From Arabidopsis thaliana (lineage: Eukaryota > Streptophyta > Magnoliopsida > Brassicales > Brassicaceae), in NCBI RefSeq assembly GCF_000001735.4, contig NC_003075.7, positions 7,751,001 through 7,815,000 on the forward strand: 64,000 bases of DNA, written 5' to 3'. The position numbers and the translations under genes were made by a program. A model generated the notes under the pieces. That model was given only the letters and a program-made list of their open reading frames with translations, did no database searches and had not been told where the DNA came from. This document shows, in pieces, positions 36,822 through 51,285 of the stretch (its first letter is position 1; each line of letters starts with the position of its first letter).

Positions 36822-39800
36822 CTAAGGTTTTGTATCATAGTATTTGTTGAGCAGTTTCTCTGTATATTCTCCAAACGTCAAGACTTCATCAGAGAGACAT
36901 AACTCTTCATGTATTGTAACTTCTTTTGGGAATGTAAGCTTCTGGTCCCTAAAACAACCACATTCACATTTTTCGTTGCTATTAACTTTTGTATAACGAA
37001 AAAATCGTCACAAATTTATCAATGTTATCATCATTTCAAAAGTTATCTACTTATCTTAGTTTCAGAATAATACCAGTCAGGTTGCATGAACAACGCGAAT
37101 GTCGATCGCTCTAGACCACGCGCCTCTTCTCCTTGTGGCGCCTGAACACAAAAACAAGAAATTATAGGTTGTGTTGGTGCAAAGTTCCGAAACTAAGTAC
37201 AATAGAATGTAACCATCCGCGAAGGTATGAAGAATATTACCCGAACACAATGAGGTGTAGCACAAAGATAACCACTAGACAGAATTGATGTTGTCTCGCC
37301 TATTTGGTATGCTATTTCATCTTCCCCATACACAACCTAATCAAAATGCAAAGGAAGCAATTCATAAGAAAATTATTCATAAGCAAAGCAGACTGGACAA
37401 AGTATTCATAACAGAATAAATTTGGTTTCACTGTTAGGTATCAAATAGGATCCATTTATACATACTATGCACAGTCATCAGGAAGGATCAGTACAGTACC
37501 TTAACGATCTGACCTGATCGTGTTTGTATGTATAAGCCAGAAGCAGGATCTGGGCAAGGTACTTCAACTGAATCTCTAGAAAATATTGCTCGAGTAAGAC
37601 CTGTGGATATACATACAAAGATACACTTAATCAGCATATCACAGACGCTAAATGTATTTGCATACCATCAAAACAAAAGGAGCCAACTAAACTTTAAGTG
37701 AACAACAACAACTCAGGAAAGCAAGAGAGAAGAAAACTGGACACCTGTGAGTGAACCATGGTCTGTATGCCATCCACACCAAGATGAGATGGAATCGTTG
37801 TCATGCGTAGAGCTGATGGAAGACAATATGTCAATATATCAGGCAATCCCAAATGAAAGTTCTACTATTAAAGAAGCATATCTAACATGTGTTCAACAAG
37901 TATTAGCCGCTAGGGACTGAACTACAAAGTAAATAAGCAGAGTAAGAGCTTGTGAAGGGCCGGCATCTAATTTTACCTCTCTTGTGCAGGGAAATAATAA
38001 AGCAGCCGTCCTTTGTGACACCGAGAGCCAAGTAGTATCTTTTCAAGATTTTGCTTTTCATGTTGTTTTATACCCTTTGACACTGCAAATCATGGGTTGT
38101 TAAGGGCTTTAGAAAATAGACAATGATGTATCCATTAAATTTTCTAGCACCATGACATTTTGTGTCCGATCAAAGAGAATAAACAGTAATAGCCAGATTC
38201 ATGTTGATACACTTCATCGGTAATGCAAACTCCACAGACCATGCAAGCATCCAACAAAGAGACTGGTTTCAGAGAGTAAGAAAACTAACTATTCGTCATT
38301 TTAAGAGTAATAATTAGGCTACTCTACATATAGCCACATAGTATCCCTGCGAATGTGCTATGTGCATCATGCTTTCTTACACTCGATTCCAAAACTATCT
38401 TTGCAAGCATCTTAAGGACACCTAATCAAGGATGTTCAAAGATAAATTCACGAACAGCAATGAAACTACTTACCATATTGATCACAGTGGTAAGCTACCA
38501 TTAGCCCAACTTCGAACATCAGTTTACCAAGAGCTTTGAAAGCTGTAATGTATAAAAGTAATACTCAGTTATAAACTGGAGGAAAAATTGTAAATAAGAG
38601 GGCATCACGAAAAAAGCTAGGGTAGCAAACGCAAGCAGATACCAGAAATTGTCAAATTCTATGGCACTTTTAAGTAGGAAGTCATGCGATCCTTGTATTT
38701 ATTCTCAAAGGTGAGACACCAACAAATTATATCCGACTAGGAAAACTAACAACATCCAAAAGTAAAGCAAGTATCACCTAGTTACCTCCTTCAAGTTCCG
38801 GTAAAGAATTCCTTGGCCATATATTTGATCCACAATACGATGGATACCTACATCGTGAAACAAATATGAAGGTGAAATAACGAATATAGAGAAGAGAAGC
38901 AGTCTGTTACACTTAACGCAGACCAGAACACATATAAACGTAACACCGTATTTCGAAGTAACCTACACTAGAGTATCTGGGAAATACAAGAATTCAGTTA
39001 CGCCGTCAATATTTCAACACATTACAAGAATGCTACATAAGCCAAAGACTTAACAAACAAACAAAAAAAAGGTATTGGTATTACTTACCGCTGTATTTCA
39101 TATGAATTACTCGTAGGTACATCTTGTAGAGGATTAGCATAGTAAGAACCCTTCAGCATGTCTGCACAAACAACACCAGAACTTTCAATTTAGTACTTTC
39201 ATCAGAGCAGGCAAGAGATATGATACAGTCCTACACAAAAAATACATTTAAACTTCATGGTATAGTTCAATAAGTCCATGTAAGTTATCTAGTAATAAGT
39301 AACCAAGCCAAACAAGATGTTAAAAGAAAAGCTTTATTTAGCCAACTATGAAATCTTGTTTCAATTCTGAAGCAACACTACAGCAATAAAACAAAGTCTA
39401 CATAAGCTCACCAAGCTTCCCGGATTCAAGTTTCTCCTTGCCATGACTCCAACCAAAATTATACCTAAGAAAGAAACAAAGCAAAAGAGTAAGAATTTGA
39501 AAATGAAAAAAGAAGATCATAAGTAACAAAGAATCGTATTTTCACCTACTATGAGGATCTTCAAGCTCCCTCTTCACCTCTTCAGGAAGACCAGCTAACC
39601 TTTACATAGGAATCAAACAATCCTTGAGAACCATATTGAAAAAAAATCAAATCTATCAACTGAATCAATCAGCTATACCTAAAGATCATTTACCTAGGTG
39701 CAAGCTGAAGTAGATTCTGTCTTAAAGCAGAATATCCAGGAACCTAAAAACACAAAAAGTCGAAATCTTTATTCCCAAACACATAAAGGTGACAACTTTC

Positions 39801-40149
39801 ATAAATCTTGATGAGAAAAGAACTATATAATATCAAATTTACAATAAAGTTATGTACTTTAATACATATTTGACAGATTAAGAACAAAGCAACAAACTTT
39901 TTGGTTAAAGGAAGTGATTCATACATCTTTAACAGAGAGGATTCCAAGTCCATTAGGTCCAAATCCTTCTTCAATCCTTGCAGACAAATCTATGTTGCTC
40001 TCCTGTAATAAGGAAGAGTTTAGAAGACGAAACAGAACACAGAGAAGACAAATAAGAAGAAGGACTTGGCTCAATCTGACCTTGAGCTCTGAGTAGGATA
40101 TGGTGACCGTGGAAACAGTAGGAACGGTGGAGTCCGACGAGAGAGACAT
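36822..40149 (-). CDS. 2-oxoglutarate/Fe(II)-dependent oxygenase superfamily protein
   Basis: Fourteen minus-strand exons: 40149-40081, 40002-39925, 39743-39694, 39599-39546, 39464-39412, 39161-39089, 38847-38786, 38542-38474, 38082-37977, 37812-37745, 37600-37500, 37336-37241, 37141-37074 and 36948-36822; 357 aa, every junction in frame. The iron triad is visible: H220-x-D222 (WCGWHTDHG) and H290 (ATPHCVRAP), with Arg305 in RSTFALF placed to bind 2-oxoglutarate. The N-terminal half carries IPNS-like motifs (GYSALRQNLLQLA, LPEELEGAFKAL type). It is not a close match to hormone or flavonoid oxygenases that I know; substrate unknown. No transit peptide is obvious. Recalled as AT4G13400. Confidence 0.9.
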
Positions 40150-41218
40150 GTGGAGGTTGGTTATCAGATGAGAGAAAGAATGGAAGGAAGACGTCGGTAG
40201 GCGAGAACCGGTGAAAGAGAAACGAAATCGGCGGCAGACCGGAGTTCTTAGAACTGGAAGCAATTGACTATTTTTATTTATTTTAGTTTGCTTTCTTACT
40301 TTACAGGTAGGTTTTATTTTTAACCAAAAAAACAATATTATTCCAATCAAAAATATTACACATCAGCTTTCCAATTTGCCACGTCGTATCTCCAGCTTGT
40401 CACATCACCATTTTCCAAAAGTGAAATTAAGGAGACTTCAAGAGTTTTACAAGAGTCTTAAGTAAGTGATAAGTCTTAACAATATTCTGCTTCTTCTTGT
40501 CTACAAAGACATCATCCTCAAAACAAGACCTTAAACCTATGAGTGTATGATAAAAGACAAGAGTAAATGAATATAGAGACGAATTGAGCTTAAGAGTGAA
40601 GACCATAAAACTTAAACTGAATTACTCAAGGTGATCACCCAAGTAAATAATAATTTACATTAGTCATCCGGAAACTTTATTTACAGGGAATATCCATTAG
40701 TCCCTAAACCTACATGATTCGCTGAGAATGATATTAAAACCAAAGAAATAATTGAAAAGAAGGCCAGCACCAGTAAAGAAACCCATGATTAAGTTTAATT
40801 ATCATTCTCAAAATGTAAAGAAGATTAGAAAATAGAGAAATAGTTAGATTTACAAAACAAAAAACTGATAAATCAAAAAAGGAAACAATAACCTTTCTTA
40901 AGTTTTGTTTTTTTTGATCTTCAATATCAGTAATCATATGTGGCAAGTTTTCCTCTCCTATTTCCCCTAAGTGATACAAAGACTTAAATCCATTGTTTTG
41001 TGCATATCAACACCTCAACATATAATGAGTCAGACAACTAAATATATGTTGTCAAACAACCTACCCATAACAATAATATCTGGACTAACAAATAATGTAT
41101 TCGGACAAAGCACTTATACATATCAAATTACATCATGCTAAACAAATGGATTCACATGGGTATGTTTATTGCACATATACTTGATTACAAATAGAAGATT
41201 TTCATATAAGTCGTCGTG
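40150..41218. other. Intergenic between 2OG oxygenase 5' end and CSLA15 3' end
   Basis: AT-rich. The minus-strand ORF 40734-40979 has no motif. No repeat or RNA gene seen. Confidence 0.45.
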
Positions 41219-44200
41219 TTAAGTTCCAACAAAGCCAACTCCGGAGATGAGAAAAGCAGTGGCTTGCATGAAGAGATACAAATATAAAAATGCATTTCCA
41301 AATGCAAAGTCGTAGCAAGCACAACATAATATGTATATACCCATCATCATCTCCTTCAAATTTACTCTGCAACAAAACATTTTCTTTCACTCATTAGTAT
41401 CCAGAAATATTGTTTTATTTATCCCTCATTCTAACCTTTTTACACACAAAAAAAAAAAGAGTTTTGCTAGTCTATTGCGAATATATCACTATATCAGAAG
41501 TTCATAACACATGACTGAATAATCACAAATATATATTTTGAATAATGTAAAATAGATTAAAAAACAAATATCATTTTAAGAATTTAAAATTTAACAAATA
41601 ACAAATGCTATTAACTAGTTTGAGTCTTCTAAGTCCGGATTACGTCAAATTTTATGTTAAGTAATTGATATTCTTTCTTTTCAAATGTTTCAATTTTTTT
41701 TTTCACTTTTTTTTTTTTTGTCAAAGATGTTTCAATTTTCTTTCTTTCGTTTAATTTGATTAATTTACCTTTTCGGAAGTCGTCCATTCTGGGGAAGTAG
41801 CTTAGTGTTAAGAGTATCTCCTAATTTCTCTGTGACAACCCATTCATTGACTCTTCCTCCTTCAAATAAGCCAATCAAAGTTCCCTTGGTCCGGTGCATA
41901 GCCATTACATTTTCGAATAAGACCCAAAAAATCACGAGGTAGAATGATCTGCCAATAATAGTAAAAATGTAAGTAAGGTAATATATAGAGTGAATAAATG
42001 AGGTCGTTATAGGATGTATAGTACTAACCTTGGAGTGGCAATGGCACTCAAGAGGGTGATGACAGAAGGAACATATATAGTTGACCAGTTCGGTATATTT
42101 ACTTCGGGAAGGAAGACACTTGTAGGAAGAATGACACAGTAAAAGAAATAAGTGAAGAAGTGGACTACGATCTTCCGTAGGAAAAAGAAGCTGTAGATCA
42201 CGTAAAACTTCTTCCAAATCTTCACTCTCTGCTTATCATAAGTTTTTAATTAGTTTATGGTTACTATATATATATCATACGCATCTTATGTGCGTTTAGA
42301 TATAAAATAAAATTTCAATGTCACTTGGTTCAACCAACCTGAATTCTGGATTAATATGAGTTAATTATAAGTGATTTATAAGATTTTTTTCAAGGTAGTT
42401 ATTGATAAATGAGCCAAAAACAAATGTCGTTATGTATTTTGTTTGGTTGCCAATGGTTAGAAACTTGCCCCTCTTAAAATTGTCGCTAAGGATGAGCCAA
42501 ACAAAAATGTAGTTGGCACGTGGGAAATGTGTGTCTGAAAATGAAATATAGTAAATGGTAAAAAGACCTTATTGTGAATAATTTCCATCGTCATTTTCCT
42601 AATAAGATTGGCTGGACCACAAGACCACCGATGCTGTTGGAATCGAAAGGCCTTAAATTGGCTTGGTAGCTCGCTTTTAACCTACAACCACAATTATTCT
42701 TGTTTTACAATGATTATAAGCATTTGTATTTAGATAGCCACATGCAAATGCACATAATATATGGTTGTGGTTAGCCTTTGCCGTTACATTTTACCAAAAA
42801 AGAAACACTAGAAATCGAAACTAATTTGTTTATTATATGTTAACTTATACAACAAGAAATCCATATAAATTACAAATTAAAAGAAAAGGACTAAAATTAC
42901 CTCGAGGTCATTGACGAAGATAAATTTCCAACCGAGAAGACCAACACGAACGGCCAAGTCCATGTCCTCTACCGTCGTCCGGTCCTTCCATCCTCCAGCT
43001 TCTTCCATCGCCACCATTCTCCATACTCCCGCAGTTCCTGCATATATACATAAAATCCCATAATATGAATTTTTAATCTTTTGTTAATTAATGTAATGCT
43101 TTATTTACCATTAAAGCCAAAGAAAGCATGTCTTGTGGATCCAGATTGTTGCTCTGCCATGAAATGGTAGTTCAGAGACATCTCTTGCATCCTCGTCATT
43201 AAGCATGTGTTAGCGTTTACTGCATGACCGAATCATATATATGACGAACCACATTCACATTAAGTTTTTATCTCAAAACTATTTAATGTGCAAGGAGCAT
43301 AGCTAGTTAACTAAATATCTTCTATATACTTGATTGGTTGATCATTTGCCATTTTGTTACTTTCATTATCAATTATTTTTAGAATGTTACAAATCGGAAA
43401 TGGAGTTGAATCTAACATTTTAAATAATGGACATGAAATTATCTATTTATTACCACTCGAGATTTGGTTTAAATACCCTAGAAGTTTTTATGTAGTAGTT
43501 ATATATATATATGTACATACCAAATCTCCATCGAGCTTGGACAAGAGCGACCTCAGGGTTGTGGATAAGAAAGGGGATAGCGCGTTGGAGGTAATCGGGC
43601 TCGGGCTGGAAATCAGCATCAAAGATGGCAAGATATTGGCACTGCTTGACGTAACTGTGCCTCATGCCGTGCTTAAGAGCTCCAGCCTTGTAGCCATTTC
43701 TGTTCTCTCGCCTCTCATAATTTATATTTATGTCTTTTGATGCCCATTTTGTACATTCCATGCTCACCAGTTCCTGAAATTTAATTACTAATTATGTATA
43801 AAATCAACTCAATAATGTTCAGCAATGTCATAAGTCATGTTATTGGTATGTTTCTTATTTTAAATTAAGTTTTATTAGCGAACTCTGTCCATTGAGAGTT
43901 TATTAAGAACGGACCATGATTGCTGGATCGGTGGAATCATCTAAAACTTGAACAATTAGACGGTCCGATGGCCATGTTAGTCTGCACGCAGCACCTATAG
44001 ATAATTCAAAGACCTGCCGAGTCAAAACTATTATGTTAGTATAACAACGTAATATTAAGTAGCTCTCACACATTTAAGAAGTTTGAAAAATCAAAGAAAC
44101 AACTTATATGCTAGTTGACATATGAGACAACAGCTACTGTGGAGTGACCAGTGTTATTTGCACTAAAAGACGGAAGTATGAAAGGAACATTATGATCACG

Positions 44201-44824
44201 TGTGGGTTTTCTTTTAGTAATTGTGTACAAGTTATATGTTGTTATTAACTTGACTTGTCAATTATATATATAAAGAATAATATTATAAAGAGATAGGGAG
44301 AGATCAAAATCAAACTTGAACCTCTCGTTCGTTGTACATTGGGATTTGAACAAGGACCATCGGATAATTTTGATGACCAAGCTCCATATCCTCCTGCATT
44401 GCCTCCCATTTGTAGACTTTCTCTGGTTTTCGGTTAAACAACTTGACATAGAGTACTACAAGGTTCATGTAAACACTCTCAACGAAAACTAAGAGCGAGA
44501 TGATCAAACACATAACCACTATACACTTGAACAATGGAACTATGAATACATTCCTTGTTTCTCTCCACATAGTGCTCATGTTTATCCCCACACCATCCAC
44601 GGATGCTTTAAGAGTTTCTCCATGGAACTTCTCATAATGGTGGACAAAAGAATAAAAAGTTATCCCAGTGAAAAAAAATTGTAAGAAATATATTATATAT
44701 ACATTGTAATGAAAAAACAGAGAGCGAGAGATATAGAGAAAGAAAGACGATGTCTTACCATTACCGAGAGGAGGTTAAGAGATAAATCGTGTAGAGAAAG
44801 GAGAGGCTTCAGAAGCAAAAACAT
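41219..44824 (-). CDS. CSLA15: Cellulose-synthase-like A (glucomannan 4-beta-mannosyltransferase family, GT2)
   Basis: Ten minus-strand exons: 44824-44759, 44627-44322, 44013-43915, 43773-43521, 43219-43109, 43037-42901, 42681-42568, 42228-42029, 41948-41769 and 41366-41219; 537 aa. GT2 signature order: VLDDSTD (~146-153), IFDADFQP (DxD, 207-213), TVEDMD, and QQHRW (QxxRW). One TM segment precedes the catalytic domain (~40-65) and several follow it, as in Golgi CSLA mannan synthases using GDP-mannose. Exon 1 is very short (22 codons), and the junction to [12 protein letters not shown] uses a weak acceptor (gagaag|ttcc). Compared with typical CSLAs the N-terminus is short. Confidence 0.92.
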
Positions 44825-44889
44825 GTCTTTTCTTTTTTGTTCAGTGACTGATTTTTTAGTTGTACTGCCTTCTTTCTTTTTCTTTCTTT

Positions 44890-44897
44890 GTTTTATA
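44890..44897 (-). promoter_or_regulatory. Candidate TATA box of CSLA15
   Basis: TATAAAAC on the minus strand, 66-73 bp upstream of the ATG at 44824. Confidence 0.4.
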
Positions 44898-46037
44898 GCT
44901 ATTTTTTTTATTAGAATATTACAACGTGGAACTAATTAGCCTAATACCTAAGTAACTAACAATGATGCAGAAGAAAAAACAAGCTTGTGTACCAAGACAT
45001 TATATAAAATTATTTTTCCTATATAGACACCTATTGCTGCCGGTAATTCGACTAATATAGTGATGAGATTCATGAGAAGACTCTTTGGTATGAGTTTTTT
45101 TTAGCAAACTCATCTGGGGTAAAATATATAGTCTAAAGCTCAAGTTAAAGTGGCCACACACACACGACTTTGTTCGAAATAGAATTGAACCTGGAACGTC
45201 TACAAATTTTTGTCCTTAGATACCTCATCTCAATGTCGTCCTTAGATTCGTGTAGGCCTAGGCCGATTTAAAAAATATGGCTTTTGTAATATTTTAATTT
45301 TTAAATAATCATATCATATTTCACTTCTATTGTTCTATACTTCTATAAATCTTCAATATATGACCATATTTTGCTTATGCAATATTTCTATTTCGAAAAT
45401 CCTGTATACTTTGTAGTTGCTCTATGAAACCAATTAAATCCCTTCGAAAAAATAAAAAATATAACGTGGGAATAGTATAATATCTAAAGTAACTAACAAA
45501 GATTCACAACGTTGGCATTATCTGTCGTACAAGTGCGTGTGTTGCTGTTTTCACTTGAACCACACGAAATGGCAAGAACAAAACCATCATAATTAACCAA
45601 AACAATACAAAACATTGGTAAATGACAATATATATTTATTTAGATAAATGACAAATGTTAAAGCTGTTACTTAAAAAAAAAAAGATACCAGTGAAATATT
45701 GGATGAAAATATCACATAATATTATTAAAATATATATATACTCTTACATTAAAATATGGGCACACAAAAAAAAAAAAAAACAATAAACCAGTCCTACATC
45801 TTTGTTCCATATACTCTTAGTCTCTTACATTAAAAATATGGGCTTCTGTAACTTTTATTTTTCAATAAAATCGACAAACTGGCAATCACAAAAAAAAAGG
45901 TAATAATGACTTACACATTTACCAACTATTTATGACAACAAACAAACAAAAACAAGGGTCCCCTAAACATGGAGACACTTTATTTAGGTCACAATGATTT
46001 TAAACCATGATGAAACACAAAGACGAAATAGAGAATC
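44898..46037. other. Intergenic between CSLA15 promoter and HAK5 3' end
   Basis: AT-rich with A-runs at ~45672-45682 and ~45766-45780. A gtaggcctaggccg palindromic-looking patch lies near 45251. No gene called. Confidence 0.4.
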
Positions 46038-49000
46038 TTATAACTCATAGGTCATGCCAACCTTGAGAAGCTTCGACCTAGGAATCGCAAGTGCTTTGTC
46101 TCCTTCCCGACAATTCTTCTTCAAGAAATTGTAAGCATGGTTCACTATAAACTTCTTAAACAAAGAAGACTCTTTCTCTGCCGTAATCTCGGTCTCTCCC
46201 ATTAGATAAACCATCCCTTTCTCTCTCGCTTTCTCCACCAACTCTGTTTGATCCTCCACGGATTGAACCTGCACGACCCTTCCCGACCTAATCTTGTCTG
46301 ACGAAGATGAATGGGCGGACCCGATCCGCCCCGATGAAGGGACATAATTAGACGAAGGCACAACTGTTGTCTCAGCATTTGGTTCCTCTTCTTTGTCCGT
46401 CTCGTCCACCTCCCCTCCTCCTCCAGACATGAAGTGCTCGTGATGAATGAATTCCTTTAAGTAATAAACAAAATGACGCTCGAACTCATCAGGCTCCTCA
46501 ATGTCTTCCTTGTAACCATATCTCACAACACACCTAAACATCCCGGAATCCTTTGGCCCCACGTAACGGAAAAAGAACCGCTCTGATGACGTCACTCGGT
46601 TCACGGGAAGTGTCTTGATCGATATCAATACAAACACCGAGTGGACGGACGAAAGATTTGATATATAGTGAGAGAACAATGGAGTTATACCGTTAACAAG
46701 CTCCGTGTAGAAAAGACCAATCCCTGGAACCCGGTTTACGTCAGGACTTGTAGCCATTTGTATAGCATTTTCACGAGAGATCTTCTCCCTCAGCTCGTAC
46801 CGGTATTTGAGGACATGAACATATTGCCAAATCGCCATCATCGCCATCAAAACGACCGTTATCGTAAGTGGTAAATACCCACCGCTTGTAAACTTGTACA
46901 TGACCGAAGATAGGTATAACATCTCTATGGAGCCAAAGACGACCAAGAAGATAGCAATCCACACTATATTGGTCTTCCAGATAACCAACATTATGAGAGT
47001 CACCATTAAGGTTGTGATGACCATGACGGTTACAACGGCGATCCCATAAGCGTGACCAATCTTCTCAGTAGTTCTAAAGGCAAGGGTAACAGCGATGCAT
47101 GCAAGCATGAGCAAGTAGTTGATCTCCGGGATATAGACTTGTCCCTCGTACTTAGCCGAGGTGTGAACCACCTTCACTCGAGGGAAACAACCCATACGTA
47201 GAGATTGCGAGATGACTGAAAAGGCGCCCGATATCATAGCTTGGCTCGCGATGATTGATGCTGCCACCGCTACCACAAATGTTGGCCAGTATAACGGATC
47301 TGTTAAAAAGCATTATGTGTTATATCACATTATTGCACGTCATTTTTTTCATTTTTATTTTGAAATGATAGTACTTGAGTTAAACTAACCAGGGATTGAG
47401 TCGTAGAAAGTATTTGACACATTGTAAGTATGTTTAGTTAGGTACGCAGCCTGCCCGCAATATATCGTTACTAAAGCAGGATATGCGACACATGAGAAAC
47501 TAATCTGCGACATTTATTGTTTGCAAAATTGTGTTAGTGAATTAATAATAAAATTATTTATATGTGTGTGTGTTTAATCTACTCTAGGGAATGTAAAAAA
47601 TATAACCTGTACAGCTCGAACACTGAAGTGACCTAGATCAGCAAACATTGCCTCCGTCCCTAGTTCAACAAATTACATTTCAATCATAAAAAGTAAATTT
47701 GATAATTAAGACACACACAAAAAAATGTTTATGGAATATATGTGGCCTCTCACCAGTGATGCAGAGGAAAACACCTCCGAGGGAAATCCAACCCTGTCTA
47801 CCAGTTCTTCTAAAGTAGTAAATGATATAGAGTGGATTAAGTGCCTTTAAGACGGTAATGTCATGCTTGAACAGATTAAAGAGACCAATTCCGATCAGAA
47901 ATGTGAACCATACGAGGATGATCGGGGCGAATGAGAATCCAACTTTATCGGTGCCAAACCGCTGAAATGCGAATAGAACAATCAAGATTGCAACCGAAAC
48001 ACCCACCACCGTGTCTGCACATTTAGCAATCAAATGCCATTAGATTATGTTTACGTACGTTACATTGTTGCATATATTAAATTAGTTTGAATTTGTTGAG
48101 TTTACTTTGGCCGAGAGATTTGATTCCACTTACTGCTGAAAGTACTGGACCAAATAAAATGAAACAAAACAACAACAAATTTGTTAGTTCGAATGTTATC
48201 AAATACAAATGTTTCTAGAGAGAAGTTCAGCTAGAAAATTGTTTGGACCTATGACTGTCTTTTAGCATGTGCAATTGTAACACTTGAACAGAGTCCCAAT
48301 TTAAAAGTTTAAATATGCATATAAATTTAAGTCTATAATTCTGAAAAAGAAAAAGTCTAACACATCAAATATACCATTATAACAAAAACTTTCACAATGT
48401 CTACAAATAATAAGTTAATTTGTGACAACCCCTGGTAATACCTCAAGGTCTATAGTATTTTTAAGATGATTGGTTAGTTACCTGAGATGGAAGGAGTAAG
48501 GATTCCATCACCAATGACCATGGAAGTTCCCATAATAGTGACTAGGAAGAGAATGATCTTAGCGAATTTAGAGTTCTCGAGCTTCTCTTTGATCATATGG
48601 GCTCTTCTGAGCTGTGTGGTTGGAAGTTCAAGTGTATAGTTGGAGAGTTCTACATCTTCTGGTTCTTGGTTTGGAATTAGTCCCATTTTCGCATACCGAC
48701 ATATCAGTGAGTACAATGCAAATGTTCCTCCTGCGTTTAAATATTGTACATAAGTAACTTTTCTAATTCCTTGACAAAAAAGTAACTTTTCTAATTAATT
48801 AATCAACAAAAAACAAACATGTATGTTATTTTTCGGGGTAATAAGTTTTATTGGTTTGTTTACACACAATGAACTACATATCTTTAAACAAATTTTCATT
48901 TAATTAAATCTTCAGTCTCTTTTATGCCAACTTTTTATATTTGTCATTGGACCTTTCATAAACACTACATGGATATGACAACTCTTTTCCATACGAAAAT

Positions 49001-49323
49001 ATATCACCAGATCAATCTCATAGTTATAGTATTTTAAACATATATATAAAATAATAACACTTCAAAGTTTATTAAAAATATAAATTGAGAATTTTATTAT
49101 TATGGTTGAAACTTTTAAATATAATATAAAATACAAAATAAATCCTTTGATTTTTAATATTTCAAATCATAGAAACAATCTGATATAAGAATCAAAGTGA
49201 CAAAAAGCTATGTTTACATAATTAAATTATTTCATATTTAGTTATACCACATATATATGTTGAATGTTTTAAAATCATACCTAAACATTGATATATCTTA
49301 ATTACTGAAATATCCAGTAATTA

Positions 49324-49365
<42 letters not shown>

Positions 49366-51174
49366 GCTTTCCAGTAGTTGTTCACAAACAAAATAAATGA
49401 ATCATATTGCAATCATTTATATGGTTATGTATGAATAACTTTGCCATGATTACTAATGAAAAATACTATAATATCAAAGAAAAAAAAAGACTATAACTCT
49501 GACTTGTGCATTTTGTAGACAAACAAAATTTCTTCTAACTTTTTCTGGACCCACAAGTTTTATTATTTTTATCAAAGAATTTTTTCTTTTTGAAGAAAAC
49601 TTGTTCTTCTTAATATTAGATAAAATAAACTTCTCACTTTCTCAACTTTTTTTCTTCTATTAATGTAACCAGTCAGAGGCTCAGAGCCATGGAGTGTACT
49701 TTTAAGGACTCAAGACTTGTTTTTACGTTTATTGGACCACGTGAATCGCGTCACTCGATATCAAATGATGCGATTTATATAAAATGATCAACAATCAACA
49801 TGCGACATCGTACAAAATTGTTCTTCGGGAGGACGTGCGTCACATAATAAAAAGTCAACAGTAATAACTACGTTTATTAATTAATGTAGCTATACGAAAA
49901 GACAAAAATAAAACATTAAAAAAAAAGAACTTCATCATAGATCTAATAAATTCTAATGTGGATCCAAAAGAAGGGCGACCATCTTGTGTGTATTTCTCTT
50001 GTTTGCTTTAAGTTATAGCATTTCTATAATACATTTTCATCAATTTTAATGCTAGTATATGATAAGTCTACAATTTAATTATTCCATCAACCCTTGTTCA
50101 TAATTGACTCATTACTTAGGAAATAAGTGAGGTTGTTTGTTCATTTTCTTTTAATACACGAATTATATTATTTATATAAACAAACAAATAAAGATCAAAA
50201 GCAAAAAAAGGGTACCTTCACCGTTATCGTTAGCCTGAAGAACAATGAAAACGTATTTGAGGAGCGCTACGAGAGTAATAGTGTAGATTATGAGCGAGAG
50301 AACACCAACGACATCATCTTTGTCATTGATGCCATCAGTGAAAGTACTTGCATACACATATAATGGCGATGTCCCGATATCTCCATACACCACTCCTAGG
50401 CTCTGAAATGCCAAACTCATCGTTGTTCTCCAGCTCATCTATTTCACACATCATTATTCACGATCACCAAATCTTATATTAATGATCATCTTCTTATCAA
50501 ACAAGAGAGATTTAGATACACACCAATGAGCGACGCCCGGTATTTGTTGGAGTTTGTCCGGCCTCTATGATGAAAGAGTCGGGTCGATATAGTTTTCCCC
50601 ATGATTTCTGATAAATAACCAAATATTCAACCACAACAACAACAAAAAAAAGTTTTCAGAAATGTGACTTTAATGACTATATAAACACAATAATTTGTAC
50701 AAACATATGGTTGAGAATGATAAGTACACTTTCCAATCTAGTATTACTACAATAACTACTTCATTCACTCTTTTGTATATTATCATGATTCATGACATCT
50801 AAATGTGTTTCCAAGCTGGCGGCTACTGATTTTTTCTAAGTAGCAAGAAAATAACTTATATTTGTAACTCGACTAATACCTCTTTCGAAAAAGAAAAAAT
50901 AATAGAACTTAAGTAAACAATTTTCCTAAAGATTGACTCTTTTGAACTCTATATAAAAATTAATCACAAAAAAAATAAAATAGAACTAAATTAAATACAT
51001 GTTATTTTACTTAAATATGCACAATATTAACTTTTAGAAGTAGATAGAATTGAAGAAAGATTAGCGATAATATCTGAAAAATGGATTAAAACTAAGTCAT
51101 ACCTTTTTTTCATTCAACTTGTTCTCATGGTTATTAACTTCATCACCATCTATTTGATGTTCCTCACCATCCAT
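46038..51174 (-). CDS. HAK5: High-affinity K+ transporter, KUP/HAK/KT family
   Basis: Nine minus-strand exons: 51174-51103, 50607-50524, 50438-50216, 48730-48482, 48144-48106, 48014-47754, 47659-47607, 47504-47390 and 47299-46038; 785 aa. Family hallmarks: [13 protein letters not shown] in the first TM helix, [21 protein letters not shown], and a long cytosolic C-terminus with an SSSSD-rich linker. About twelve TM segments are evident. HAK5 is the root plasma-membrane K+ uptake system induced by low K+ and activated through CBL-CIPK23 (established knowledge). Exon 5 is only 39 nt. Intron 3 (48731-50215, ~1.5 kb) holds a (TA)17 tract. Confidence 0.96.
49328..49361. repeat. (TA)17 microsatellite in HAK5 intron 3
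   Basis: An uninterrupted 34-bp TA run, likely length-polymorphic. Confidence 0.9.
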
Positions 51175-51185
51175 TTTTTGCTGTG

Positions 51186-51206
51186 TTTTTTTTTTTTTTT
51201 TTTTTG
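51186..51206. repeat. Poly(T) tract just upstream of the HAK5 ATG
   Basis: A T-run of ~18-20 bases on the plus strand, i.e. a poly(A) tract in the HAK5 5' UTR, ~15 bp before the start codon. Confidence 0.75.
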
Positions 51207-51277
51207 TGTTGTGATATTGTGACAATTGAGAGAGATGGGCTAATTAGATGCGTTTTTAACTCTTCTTTTGCCAGTGG

Positions 51278-51285
51278 CTTTTATA
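51278..51285 (-). promoter_or_regulatory. Candidate TATA box of HAK5
   Basis: TATAAAAG on the minus strand, ~104-111 bp upstream of the HAK5 ATG. Confidence 0.5.

Noticed and set aside
45240..45290. Palindromic-looking gtaggcctaggccg patch, considered as a transposon terminus
   Set aside because: No matching inverted end or target duplication found nearby by eye.
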